The notes below the pieces were generated by a model. It saw only the letters and a list, made by a program, of their open reading frames with translations, was not told the origin of the DNA and ran no database searches. Shown here one piece after another: positions 1-12,560 of a stretch of 64,000 nt of DNA. Origin of the DNA: Centropus unirufus (lineage: Eukaryota; Chordata; Aves; Cuculiformes; Centropidae). A program made the translations under genes and the position numbers. The DNA lies in assembly GCA_013397695.1 (NCBI GenBank), contig VYZI01000113.1, positions 494,023 through 558,022 of the forward strand. Reading direction: 5' to 3'. Each line of letters begins with the position of its first letter. Positions within the stretch are counted from its first letter, which is position 1.

Positions 1-3000
1 GCATTAGCCTTCATCTTGTCACTGCAGTCCCCATAAAGAGTCCCTCATGGTTAGCAATATCACTTTATACAGCACTGTTGGCAGCTTTCCCCTTTTAATG
101 CTGTCACTTTCACTTTATTATTTAAATCAATGCAGGTAACATCAGTAATAGTATAAACCTCTGTTAAATATTAAACATATATTCCTAAATAAGAATTCTG
201 TCAGAAACATGGAGAATTTATTATAACTGAAGTCCTCAAAAGAAAATTAATCTGCTGTCAAAAATAACTTAGGTACCTACCTCACAATCAGCGGTTATTT
301 GGTGAATTTTAATGTTAATCTTCCTCTGAAGGTGCTTTTGCCTCAGCTATTTTCCCAGGTATTAAAACAGAACTTTAAAGAAATCTCAAAAAATGATAGG
401 ACAAGACTTGCAAAATCTTTTATTTCATATGGTTTTTGTACAATGGCACAGGACCTATCTCAAGCAGAATACCCATAGAACAGTATTGCAGTAACAATAA
501 AAGAAAAAGGAGGGGTGTGGAGGTTTAAAGAGCTCACTAGAGCTCCTGATAAACTAATAAAAGTGATTTTCAATGCTGACCAAGGCGGTATCTTAATTAA
601 AATTTAACAAACTTAACTTTAAGCCACCTGAAGGGAAATACTACTAGATCTGTAGCCACGTCACATGAAGTGATAAAATCCTTTGGTGTATTACTGTACT
701 CTAGGAGCTAAATGTATTGTAAATAATGGAGGTAGATAACTATATCGAATATGCAGCTGCAAAAGTCACTGTTTACCTAGTGCAGGATTCTAACACTCTC
801 ATGTTCATTTAGCATCTTGCCATTCAAACAGTCTCAATGAGTAGAAGTTTGAAAATTTGAAGAGCAATTGAGAGACTCCTTTTATGATGTATAGGGGAAG
901 CTGTGTGGTCTTAACTTACTGTTCACCTGCAAGCAAGGGAGGTGCAGTCAGGTCTTCTGGTATCCTGTTGGTGGGATTAAGCTACCTAGAGCCTAAGTGA
1001 CTCTTGTGTGCTTCCAGAGAGAAATAATGTCAGCCTTTCTTTCTTCTCAGTTTGTAGGCAAAGAAATTGCAGTTTTTTTAAAAAATAAAGGCATTTAAAC
1101 TCGCTTAAACAGGGCTTTGTGCAGTGAATGACGTAGGAATTTATATGATAGAGAGGAAAAGACAGGCTAAAGAAAATGAGTCCTAATCATGATCATATGG
1201 AGCTAAATTTTACACTTGAAATCCAACTCTTCCTTTTTTCTTTTCTTTTTATTCTGTCTGTTCTGTCTTTTACAATGAGTTCTGGTCTCTATGCCTTTTT
1301 ATGCACAAATATATGCATATGATAATGATAGAGGTGTTATAAAAATTTATGTTTACAAATTAAATATGGAAATTCATAGTCATATTATTTGTAATTATAT
1401 AATGTACACATCCTTTGTAAATATATTAAACCAGCAATGTCATCCTGAATGCTCAGCATTTTTTTGTTAACAAACTAAAAATAGAGGTCTTACCTTTAAA
1501 TCACTAAATGACCTTTTTTCCACTACTGTTATTTATTTATTTACTTCTGTAAAGGGAGATGGAACTCTGTTGCTGTTTTTTATCAGACTTCTTTCTTCTG
1601 GGATGTTTCCATGTCCAATGGTTTCTTTTGCCTCTTTCTGTGGGGGAAATTCCTCTCAGAGGGTATTATCCTAGAAGTGGCACTTGTAACCAATAAATAA
1701 TACACTCTCAAATACTGCAAATCACATCCTTCTTGGACAGTCCAACCACACATTTGCCGAGGAATAGCATACCAGCAAGGCAAGAGAAAGGCAGAAGGGC
1801 AAGAGAAAACTCTGAATGATCCATGCTGGAAGATGTGCCATTACTAAGCTGTCTTCAGGAAAACACAACTTTGATACTTTTGTTTATCTTCCCCTTCCTA
1901 AAGCAAGTTAACTCTTGCTCTTTAATTATTTGATTTCAAACTCTTGCATTACCCTGTGTTACCTGTGATGTTTCTTTTTATTTAAGTGTTTTATATTTTA
2001 AGGACCTATTTTTTTCCATTTTTTGGAAGGCAGTCATTTGTTTTTAATGTATGAGGTAAACTTTTAACAGCAATAGATATAATATTTCTGACAAGTGCAA
2101 AGCATCTAAAGATAAGTAGAATTTTCATTTCAATTGCTGTCGATCTCTGTAAGCTATAAAGACGTACTCTGCACCTATTCTACTGTGCATATAAAAAAAG
2201 ACATTTGTAAGAATTTATCAGTATATCCTCATATTATCCATAAACAGCCAGAATTTTGCAGCAAGATTAGTGCCCCACCCTGAGTTAGAGCCAAAACAAA
2301 CGATATAGGTAGATATGTAAAAAACATCAATTACTGTAATTGCACTAGTTGGAAAAAAAAAAAGTATGTAACTAAAAGTCGACTGTTTCTGTAGCATCTG
2401 TTTATGATGGCATTTGAATAATACCATTTTGTGAGTAACACCAGAAGGTAAAGACCCAGCAGCTCATGCCATCTGCTAGGTCAATGAGACACAGGTGTAA
2501 GAACAGAGGATCAAACAGAAAAATTCCAAGATCAGTTACATGTATAATTTCTGAAGCTGGGTTTAGGAAGTCAGCTTAGATGACATTTCTAGAATAACCC
2601 CTAGTTTTGTCAAACTGAAAGGATTCTGATATTTCATCTAACTGGAAGGAGGAACAAATTTGAGGTTTGTTAGGATAGTTGGGTGATTTTGGTTCTGCTG
2701 TTTGGGATTTCTTTTTTAAATTAAATTTTAGTTTCTCTTGAAGTGCAGCTTTGATTGAACAGATGTTAAAATAGGGACCACAGCTGCTCATGCTAAACTC
2801 AGCCATGAAAATCAGACAAAGAATTAAGGGAGACCCTATGTTTTAAATGATTAAAGCAAGAATAGCCTTAGAATTTTTGAAAATTGAACTTTTTCTATTA
2901 TTAAACCCAAATACTTTGAGCACATCTTCTGTTTATCAAAAAAAATAAGAAGAGGTACTATTTTTCTGCCTCTGCCTCAGTATCTTCCCTTTTTTCCAAT

Positions 3001-6000
3001 TCAAATTATGGGGAAGTCTGGCAAATAAGATGATGACAGAGCTGTTTCACCTATCTTTCCTATTCTGTGACATTCATCAAAGAGAAGGAATTTTTAAGAG
3101 ATGTTCTGGTTATTTTAATGAAAACTTATAAACCAGAGAATTCTGCCACTTTTATCCGCACATATGATGAAGAACTTCTCCCTTAAGGAAATCAGCAGAC
3201 TGATTTATGGTGATTTTTCCAATAATAATTCCAGCAAACCTTATCTTGTAAATCAGTAGTTCTGAATAGCTGCTAGTAGCTAAGGTATACTTACCTGTGC
3301 ATTTCTCATAAGAAGCAAAACTGAACAATAGCATTTAGGAGTTTTTTCACATTTGTTGTTATTTGAAAAAAAAAAACACAACAAACCTCAAACATATGCC
3401 TTTTCCTTTGCAAAGTATCAGTTCTGCTTATAAATCTGAACATAAATCATCAGGCTGAAAACTAAGACTTTAACAGCAAAATTTAAGTTTTGTATCTCTT
3501 ATTCAGCATCTCTATAATGGAGAAATATTGCTGCAGTGAACGCATCCAAATGTGAATAGCTTTCTTATCAGCCGTGTACCTACTCTATGTACTAAATAAA
3601 AGCTTTTCCCATATTCTCCTTTTTATCTCCTCATTACCTATAAGAAGCATTTGTACTGATATAATAAGCTAATACGCTACTAAGATTTTGCCAGTTATGA
3701 TGCAACAATTAAGCAAGAAAGTCTTTCTAGTTTTTCCTCTGTGACTTCAGTGAGTATCTCTCATTAATCATAACTAAGAATATTTTAACAGATGGTTTCT
3801 CCTCCACTCCCACTTCAAGTTATCATTTGTTCACTAACATGAAAAAAAATTGAACTGCAAAAAGAGTCAACTAATGCAAATATTCTGATAATCCTGACAC
3901 AAAGCACAATCATGCTACTATAACAAGTCCACAGAGCTTAATTTGGTCTGCTGTGTACATGGTAGATATAATGAGAAAAAAAGTGTTGTCTACTCCAAGT
4001 GGTTTCAAAAATATCCTTGGTATTACAGCTTTTCTTGGGCTTTTCTAAATTACAAAAAACATCAAATTTATGCGATGGACAATTTCCAGCTATTGAACCT
4101 AACTGAGCTGTATCTCTCTAGACAGATAATTGTACCATAGTTCTTTAAGTTCTGGCCAGTCTAAGTACATGTATGACAAATGTGCACGGTGCTTCCATAC
4201 ACAGTTGCTAATTATTTCAGTTTCCTAATTTCTGCAGATTTTCTTCATTTTAATTTGGTTTAGCCATCTATAATATTTCTTCCTTTGTTATTTCTTCGTT
4301 TTACCCACTTTGTCAGTGGAGCAACTTCTTTTTTTCTTACATAGATGCATTTGTAGAGATTACACAGTTAACTTGTTTGATACTGGTTTAAACATCCAAT
4401 GTAACTGATCAGTGATGCAGGTCCCAGCTGCTCTGCATCATCTGCAGCTGTGGAAGAAGGGGTTAACTCTTTCGAGTGGATACTGCCTTTGTATAGCAGA
4501 TCTCTTCTAGACAGTAAAAAAGTGTTGATGCAGACCAATATTTATCATGAGTAAGCTGTTGTATGCTAAGAATTGTCATGCAGTTCCCACTTAAACCAAT
4601 TGTAACCACTGGGATCTTTTTTGCCATACATGCTACTGAAAGCATAATCCTTAAAATTTAATATTTTCTTGCAAAAGACCTTGTAGATGTGATAGATATC
4701 CTATGGACATAATAGAAAATTACATTATGTCTATGGAGTGCTCCAAAATCTCTTAGAGTAGACTTTTTTAATATGTCACAGGCTACTATACTCATTTCTA
4801 TAGAGACATATTACGTGACTATGGAGAACTTTTGAGACACAGTAAATTTTAAGAAGCTTTTCAAAAAGGAACAGTTAAAGGATTAGCTGTGATTACATAG
4901 TATGGACTTCTTGAGGATTTACAATACATTGGTTGCTCCTCATCCAGTCTCTGTGGTTTTAGTATTTTGGTGTTTGCACTATGGGAGTGTGGTTTATGAA
5001 ACACTGCCTGTGTAATAAACTACACTGCAATAAGACTGTACAAGCTCATTGTACACTAGTTTCTCCCTACAAACACCATCTAAGAGTGTTCTGCTTTACT
5101 GCAGTATGAGTTTAATCCTGGCAGGGATTTAGTTTGAAGTATCTTACTGTGGATCTCTGGGTGATTCTTTCACTTTCTGGAAGAGGAAGCAACCAAAAGT
5201 TTGCATCAAAGTTAACAAGAATACTCACTAACTGCTTCTATCTGAACATTTATTATATTTCTAGTTTCTCTGTTGTTATGGCCAGTGAACTGAAAGAAGC
5301 CTTTGTGGTGATTTAGTCACAGCAATAACCAACCCCATGTCCTATACTGAGATATGCTTTCATAGAATTTAGAAAACAGTGGTAATTACAACTATAACTC
5401 GGTGAAGAAATAAAAACATTGTTGTCTTTCTTCAGTAGAACCATTTAAATGGAAGAAACTACATAGCTACTTCGCCCACCTCTTCATAGTTTATTGCACC
5501 TGTATAGTCATACCAACTTACAGTTATCTGTGCACAAGGGCTTTATTCACCTCCATGGAATACTTTTTAAAAAGATTAAAGACTCATGTTTTTATCTTTG
5601 GCCTTGGGGAAAGATTACATCGGTACCCCTAGCATTTATGATGAAGGATAAAAATAGAAAAGTGGTAAAGTAGTAATCCCCTGAATAAACTGTGTTTACC
5701 CTGGGATTAGTGTTTTAATAACTTGGTATTTCCAATCCATCATGAACAAAGAATTTATGTGGTCCTCTATTTCTTTCTGAAATGATCACTATCGTTATGT
5801 ACAGAATTAACTAATATTACCGGTATTTGCTGAATGGTGTTGTTTATATGGATGATGATTATGGATACTTTTCTCATTTTGAGTGTTAATTTTGTAATTT
5901 TGAATAACAAATACCTGCTTTTGATTCAGAACTAGACATTGAATGCTGGCTGTCTGAGCAATGAACGACTTTGCCAACTGATTCAAAGATAAAGCTGGCT

Positions 6001-8443
6001 GACAGCAAATATCATAGAATAAGTAAAAAAATATTTCATCTCCTGACTGCCTCAGATTTATTTATTTAATCTTTATGAAAAAAAAATAATTTGGACTAAA
6101 AAATACAGGAAATCCTGGAAAAGAGACAGTTTTAATGTGAGAAAGTAAGAATTTTGAGAAAATAAATTTCAAATATAAATTTTTAAATATCACTCAATGT
6201 TTCCACATCACTAATTTACTATTTTTATGGGCTAGTGTAAAAGCAGAAATTTGTGAATCACTTGTTTTAATTTCCGTATTAGGTCATATGCAGCATGGCA
6301 ATAGTCCAGTTACTATGAAGTAAATATGGAACAATGCTGAAAATCAATTCTTGGTATTTACAAATACTTGCTATTTTTTTATACGCATCTGTTACACCCC
6401 ACCCCGCGCTGCAGCAACAGGGGGACTTGGTTCATTAAAATAGACTTCTGGAAGGTAAACAAAAGACAAAATTATACTATATGGTTAATTTGAACTGATT
6501 TATTAATTCCAAGGTAGTTTGCAAATATTCAGTTGCCCACTAGAGTAATATAACTATTGATTTGTATTGAAAGCAAAGGCATATACATATGTAAACTTTA
6601 ACATGCATTAACATGCCTCTCCAGAAATGGAAATACGTAGAAGAGGGAGAAAAAGAGAGCTATCAAGGGAAAGAGAAGAGTGGCAGATTAAAAGGATGAA
6701 ACAGAATTAGTGGAAAAAATACAATTTCACCTTTACAGAGGATCCTGTGATGGAATATGATACTGAACTCCTGAAAAGATGGGAAAAATAAGGACTGAAA
6801 ACAAGGAGACTTCCTCCTTTATGAAGTTGACACCAGCTGAATATGCTCATTTACACCCACCAACTGTTCCTTTAGGAAGAGCTCTATGCTACATAAGCTG
6901 TTATCCGCTTGTTTCAGAGGGACGTGCAAAGTTGGTCTCAGAAGTACTGTTGCTGCCCCAGCCTCTCCCCAGATTACAGTAACCAGTGTTTGACCTCTTT
7001 CTGTACACTTTTTGTGCAAAGAATGTTTTAGCAGGTGTGAAAAACAGTGTCTTTCTTTTGGTTCTTTTAGACCAGTTTCAACCACTTTATCTCACAACAT
7101 GGCTCAAAAACAGTGTTTAGGATAAAAGGAACTGTTCGGCTGCAGCTTGAAACATAGACCTTAACATCATCTCACTCAAGCATTTTTTCATAAGCAAATT
7201 CCATTTCCACAAGCAAATACCATTCTTTGCGAGGCTGGATATGTATGTGATACAATAAGGCTGTAGACACCTTTCAGGGTACATGGCAGCCAGCCTTTTC
7301 TTACTGTTGAAGATAGGGGTGTTGAAAGCTCTTCCTGTCCTAGAGTAATCCGGGCTCGTACGCAAATGATACAAAACAAACACTTTGTGGAGAAGGAAGT
7401 TTTTTCCCTGATAAGTCACCTCTTCTTTTTGTATATTTCCTGCATTTGATAAAATTAACTAGACCTTTTTTATTATTTTTTTCTCCTCCAAGCATTTAAA
7501 GCTGTTCAAATTGAATCATGTTTTGTGTTTCTATAATTTGTTATTTGTCCAAATCTGTGTTTGCTGATTTTTATTTAGGCTTAAATATTCATAATTTTGA
7601 CCTGAAGCAACTGGTGGCTCTAACTAACCCAGAAATTGTTAGCAGTCCTTAGTTTAGAAAACTGCCTTATTTTTCCTGTTTTGTGAAAGTAATATAATTG
7701 CATCCAGTAACTGCAATGTTGGCAGAAGAGCTATTAATACCATTCTTTCCTTTCCTTTTTTTTAATTATCATAATTTAATTTACTCAAGTATTTTTTCAT
7801 GAAGCAGAGAAAGGAAACAACATTCAATAAATTTTTCTAATGCATAAATTTTCATAAGTGAGAAAAATTGCTCTTAGTGATACATAATCAGATGGCATAA
7901 GTGCTTCTGAGCATTCTTTGCCAGAAACTTCCTTATCAACAAACTTACTTGATTTCTGTACATTGAAATATCTACTGTTCAAGTATTAATTTCTCAGACC
8001 TGAAACTTAGTAGCAATAAATCGAGAGAACACAATGATCATGACCAATTGTTAAAAAAAATGTGTGAGAGACTTCATTTTCTTTGACATAGAGAAGCTGG
8101 ATTGTCAGTCAGGAAATACTGAAGGGTTGGAAACCATATTTTCCTATTCATTCATATTAAAATATGCTTACTGAGACTGCTTTCCATGTACTGGAAGTTA
8201 TTGGAATATATTTCTTCTTTCACTATGACCATATTGAGTTAGGAACAAGGACTGAGGAAGCTGAGTGTGTTATGGGGCAGAAATGTCTGAAAGTGCCAGG
8301 AATTTTAATTTCTGACGTAGGAGATTCTGCTGGCAAAGGTCTCGATTTCTTTAATGTTATGATTTTTGTATCTATAAACTTTTTGGTTGTGGGATTTAAA
8401 GCAGCTAATTGATGGAGTAGGGATCAACAAAATTAATCATCAG
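1..8443. other. Gene-free AT-rich DNA
   Basis: I see no gene, exon series or recognisable repeat here. The open frames are short (100 codons or fewer), leucine-, phenylalanine- and lysine-rich as expected from AT-rich DNA, and lack family motifs. Small features only: short A or T runs (for example around 2350, 3365 and 6078) and a hairpin at 4701-4736. A GC-richer patch at 6780-7430 has two overlapping minus-strand open frames of 88 and 100 codons that I do not recognise. Confidence 0.6.
4701..4736. repeat. Short imperfect inverted repeat (hairpin)
   Basis: CTATGGACATAAT at 4701-4713 faces ATTATGTCTATGG at 4724-4736 across a 10-base loop. 11 of 13 positions pair canonically and the other two would be G-U pairs in RNA, giving a 13-bp stem. 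A looser third copy of the motif (GACATATTACGTGACTATGG) lies near 4804-4823. No known small RNA is recognised. Confidence 0.5.
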
Positions 8444-8642
8444 TGTTCTGGTTTATATTGTGATAGAGTTAATTTTCTTCATAGTTGCTGGTATACTGCT
8501 GTGTTCTGGAATTAACATGAGAATAATGTTGATAATACACTGATTCTTTAGTTGTTGCTAAGTACTGTTTACTCTAAGTCAAGGACTTCTCAACTTCTCA
8601 TACTGCCCCACCAGCAAGGAGGCTGGACAGGAATGCAAGGAC

Positions 8643-8696
8643 ATTTGCATATGCATTTGCATATTCTGGATCATATGATGTCATGCTGAATATAAA
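8643..8696 (+). promoter_or_regulatory. LTR core promoter with twin octamers and TATA box
   Basis: Two perfect copies of ATTTGCAT, the octamer bound by POU/Oct factors, lie at 8643-8650 and 8655-8662, 12 bases apart start to start. TGATGTCA at 8676-8683 is one base from the cyclic-AMP response element TGACGTCA. TATAAA follows at 8691-8696. Order and spacing fit a U3 promoter. Activity is inferred, not shown. Confidence 0.55.
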
Positions 8697-8838
8697 CCTA
8701 GCTGGAATTGACTTACCAGCTGTGTCTGCTGTTCAGGGACTGGTTGAGCATCAGTTAGCGAGTGGCAAGCCATTGCCTTATGAATCACTTGTTTTGCATA
8801 TTCTTCATCATTATTATTTTCCCTTCCTTTTCTGTCCT

Positions 8839-8844
8839 ATTAAA
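8839..8844 (+). promoter_or_regulatory. LTR polyadenylation signal
   Basis: ATTAAA, a common variant of AATAAA, lies about 145 bases downstream of the TATA box. A T-rich stretch (8873-8890) follows. This is the expected R-region arrangement of the LTR. Confidence 0.5.
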
Positions 8845-8957
8845 CTGTCTTTATCTCATTCCAAAAGTTTTACCTATTTTTTTTCCAATTCTTTCCTCCA
8901 TCCCATTGTGTGAAGGGCTAAGTGGTATCTAACTGCCTGCTGCATTGAACTGCAACA

Positions 8958-11519
8958 ACGGGTATATCCTGTGTTCTCATTTCAGCACAAAAGGAAGCTT
9001 TCCAGAAAATTATTCATGGACAGAATATACAACTAATTCAAACTTCCCAAATGACACACAGGATTCAATACAACTATGATTGTTCTGGTGTTAGTTAAAC
9101 TGTTGACACTTTAGGTATTCTGTTAGAGTGCAAGCACCTTAGAGGGCGAGACAAAGAGCCTACATTGTCCTATCACAGTGATATCAGGCTATACTACATA
9201 TCATGTTAAATAAAGTAAAATTACAGCCCAGTGAGGTGTAGAGAATTAAACCAAGCATATCTGTGTCATATGAGTGAAAACTTCTATGAAAATATTGAAA
9301 AAATATGTAACTATAGGCATTGGTATCATAGTTTAATGCATTTTCTCAAACATCTGGAACATTCACTAACAAAAATGGGTTTTATAAGTTTTAACTTTCA
9401 GCTAATATAGATTGCCAGTTGCATTATACTTTTAGATAAATTTTTGAAAAAAATACAAAAAGCAAACACACAAAACCAAAACCATACAAATAAAGTACAA
9501 CATAAGATGTGACTGCAGAACTGACTGAAGATATTTTGTACTTAAGGAGGACAAGATTTTAGTCAATTATATTTCTGCCCCATGGGCTCACAGCAATTTT
9601 CTTACTGGAAATAAATATTTGTTCCTTAATCTTATGCCGATATAGACAGTGATTAATAATTAGATACAACCAGTAGAGGCTGGTCCGAGAAAACAGTTGC
9701 CTACAGAATGGACTTTAGCTCTGCACTCTTTCACTTGTATTTGCTTCAGGCAGTATGCAGATTTGATTTACAGTAATGTAGATAGGAGGTGACCCCCCTG
9801 ATGTCACTGCGTTATGCTGGTTTCAATGTTGTGCAAATGGGGAGTGTCTTTGTATGCCATTAAGTAGACCCAGCATTATGATACCGAAGTTCTGAATACT
9901 TAGATCATGTTGAATTATAATGATATATAGCAGCAGCCCACAGCCAGGTTTGTATATCTAGAGGAAAGAGCATGAACAGACTAAATGTGGAGAGAAGCTT
10001 CCCAGGAATACTAACCTGCTTTTCCAGGTTCAGGATCTTTTTTCAGCCAGAGGTGGTATTTCTGTATTTAATCGTCACTAGTGTATCTTTTCTCTAGATA
10101 TTTGTTAAATCATTTTTTCAGGCCATGTACACTTCACAATCTGAAACATCCCTTAGCAGACAAGGGCCAACTCAATTAAAGTCAACCTTAACAAGGAAAC
10201 ATTTATGTTATGACATATTCTTTCACATAATGTTTCTAGAAACAAGATTACAAAGGCTGTAAGTTCAGGTACATTCAGGACATTACATGAGCGGGGATTG
10301 CTGAAAAAATGATAGATCTTAAAACTGGGCTTCCCTTAATGTTAATGAATGAGGCTCAAATGGCAATTGTACGTACAAAACCATTCAGGTTAAATTGTTT
10401 AGGCTGTTACTCTTTAGTTTTTTAATGTAAAAACAGAATTTTAAATATAGAATTATGATTTGAAAAATAAGAACGAAAATACATTTAAAGATTCTTATAT
10501 TACTGAATTTGTATTCATTCCTCAGATTGTCAAAACATAGCTCAATTCTTTATAAAAATATAAACTACCATTACAAGGAAATAATGCAGAATGATAGCTT
10601 TTGAAATAACAGAACTGGTAAAAGAATGTAATTCTTGCATATCAACACAGCAAAGTTGCACTTTACCATGCAATGAACAAATAAACTGCCCAGAGGAAAA
10701 CTGTCTGGCCTCTAAAATGTGAATTATGCTCATTTAAACTCTATTCTTATGTTAAAAATAGAGTTATGAAATTCCAAAATTATATAACAAAATTAAAATA
10801 TGTCCAAGGTTTATAGGGACGGCACTTTTTGAGAAAAATGAAGGCAATATATTGAAGATCTTTTAATATGCCTAAAGAATACGGAAGTTTTTTAAAAAAG
10901 AGAGAAAGGTGAATTTTATTAAAAAAGACTATTCTCAGTTTTTTTCTTTCCCCATCACATTGAAGTTATGTATAATAAAGTTGCCTTCTTGTTCCTCTAT
11001 CTGTCAGCTATAGAATCATTGTGAGCACAGTCCTTAAACATTGAGGAGAGGGTCTTCTGCAGCCAACAGATTAAGGAATAATGTTTAAAGGTTATGTCTC
11101 CAGCTGATGGAATATATTCTCCAGTCAACAAAGGAAGAAATAAATGAAAATGAAGGATGAAATGGCTCTCACTGAATACTATTGATTGACTAGATAATGA
11201 AGAAGGGATGGATAAAAATAAACAGTTTGATTAAAACATCATTTAGTGAAAGGTAATAAAAAGGATTGTTTGAGTAGAGTATGGACTGAATGTTTTTCAT
11301 CCCAGAAGTTCAAAATGGATACTTCTGAAATCAACAGTTAGTAGCAGGGATTTGTAATAAATTTGTCAAGTTAGATTAGCATCATCTGACAGAATATTGT
11401 AACTATTATAAAAAAGAAAAAGATGCAACTGCAAGCTGTTTCATCTATCCTCAATAATATTCAAGATGTTCAAATAAATACTGAAAGTAATCACTGTAAA
11501 TGAAGAACTGTTGAAAAAT
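8958..11519. other. Gene-free AT-rich DNA
   Basis: No gene or recognisable repeat seen. Open frames are short and without motifs. AGAGGGCG at 9141-9148 partly resembles a CTCF core but mismatches at the 5' half. Confidence 0.6.
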
Positions 11520-12019
11520 ACTACATGAGTTCATAAAAGCATTTTGTGACAGACTAACGTCATTTCTATTTTTGATAAGGCAACTGATTGATTATCTAGA
11601 TAGGGAAATTCAATAGGTTTAACCTGGTTTCAGTAAAAGTTTTGATGTAATACCATAGAGAGAAAGATAGGGATGCAAGATGGTTCAGGGCATTGCATTG
11701 GTGAGACAGTTGTTGGATTAATAGAAGGTTGGCAGTGCAACTCAAAAATAAGTGATGGTTTAAATCTTGCTTATTACTTTTTGCTGATATATTGTAACAC
11801 CTAGGTAATGAATGCAATGAAGCTGAGGTTCAGTACACAGAAGGACTGAGATATAGTAAGAATTAGACTCCTTGATAATTAAAGGAGTAGAAGTAGAATA
11901 AAATTTACTAGTTCAAAGTTAAAAGTGTACTTTTATCAAAAGTATGGGATATAAAGTGGGAACACTACGGGTACAGATGAAGAAAATATTTGACATATTC
12001 AAGTTAGTTATGTAATTGT
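11520..12019 (+). mobile_element. Ancient CR1 LINE relic, upstream part
   Basis: This is a heavily decayed piece of a CR1-type non-LTR retrotransposon, from the reverse-transcriptase domain. TTTGTGACAGACTAACGTCA near 11545 matches the conserved block ahead of RT motif A. After it, one frame reads F-S-K-S-F-D-V-I-P (about 11629-11655), the motif A region usually read as DFSKAFDVIPH. At 11883-11930, GGAGTAG...AAAATTTACTAGTTCAAAG matches the CR1 block after the catalytic ADD motif. Stops and indels break every frame. The sequence is closer to old reptile-type CR1 than to young bird subfamilies, so the insertion probably predates them. It continues at 12131 after a younger insertion. The start is approximate because similarity fades upstream. 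Confidence 0.72.
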
Positions 12020-12130
12020 TCTGGTTGGATGGTGCTTTAAGCAACCTGATCTAATGAAAGATGTCCCTGCCTAAGGCAGGGGTGTTGAACTTTGATGAGA
12101 TACCTTCCAACCCAAACCATTCTATGACTA
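12020..12130 (+). mobile_element. Young-type CR1 3' tail (5'-truncated)
   Basis: CTGGTTGGATGGTGCTTTAA, then GCAACCTGATCTAATGAAAG, ATGTCCCTGCC and CCTTCCAACCCAAACCATTC follow in order, ending in TCTATGA. This is the 3' untranslated tail of a bird CR1. CR1 copies are normally 5'-truncated by incomplete reverse transcription, so a 110-bp tail is typical. It sits inside an older CR1 of the same orientation (11520-12560): the older element's sequence resumes directly after it. Confidence 0.9.
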
Positions 12131-12560
12131 CTTGAAGTCACAAAAGTAAACCAGTTTAAAAAAAAAATTAGGGAGCCTTAGGAAGCATTGACCAGGATTT
12201 TTTTAGAAGGAATTACTACTGTTATATAAAATACTGGTGAGTTTTCATCTAGAATATTATGTATGAGGAAGAGATATCTTTATTTTCAGGATGAACATGG
12301 AAATGGGAAATATATTTACTAAGAACAAGCCAGAAATTTTGGCTGACAGCACAGTAAAACAAGAGCTGAATAATCTATAAATATATAATAGAGAAGAAGA
12401 TGAGAATAGTTAAGAGCAGTGAAGGAAAAAATACTTAAAAGTGTATAGGCACCAGAATAGAGGAATATAAGCATCCCACTGACTAAATCAACCTGAAAAA
12501 GAGAAGACAGCTTCTTATCTATATAAGAAAATTAGGATAAAGCTATTGCCTGCTTTTAGA
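12131..12560 (+). mobile_element. Ancient CR1 LINE relic, downstream part
   Basis: This continues the older CR1 after the nested tail. ACTGGTGAGTTTTCATCTAG and the following AATATTATGTATGA (about 12233-12265) match the CR1 region encoding V-R-P-H-L-E-Y-C. CTATAAATATATAATAGAG (about 12376-12394) and GCACCAGAATAGAGGAATAT (about 12449-12468) match the next conserved blocks, the second corresponding to the stretch usually read R-T-N-G-Y-K-L. The order and spacing of these blocks make chance resemblance unlikely. No open frame survives. Similarity fades near 12560, before any CR1 3' tail. Confidence 0.72.

Larger units (their letters stand above)
8444..8957 (+). mobile_element. Solo LTR of an avian endogenous retrovirus
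   Basis: The segment starts TGTTCTGGTTT and ends CTGCAACA, so it has TG...CA boundaries. From memory it matches a common bird LTR along its length: the GATAGAGTTAATTTTCTTC block near the 5' end, AGTTGTTGCTAAGTA, the promoter with TATAAA at 8691-8696, the TTCCCTTCCTTTTCTGTCC tract, and ATTAAA (polyadenylation signal) at 8839-8844. An LTR carries the promoter, enhancer and polyadenylation site of the provirus. No gag, pol or env sequence is adjacent, so this looks like a solo LTR left by recombination between the two ends. Flanks (CATCAG before, ACGGGT after) give no clear target-site duplication, which fits an old insertion or a boundary off by a few bases. The exact family is not determined. 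Confidence 0.88.

Noticed and set aside
6819..7419. Two minus-strand frames of 88 and 100 codons close together
   Set aside because: They are in different frames, have overlapping alternative frames of similar length, and show no motifs.
9135..9150. CCTTAGAGGGCG as a CTCF site
   Set aside because: The 5' half of the core mismatches the consensus.
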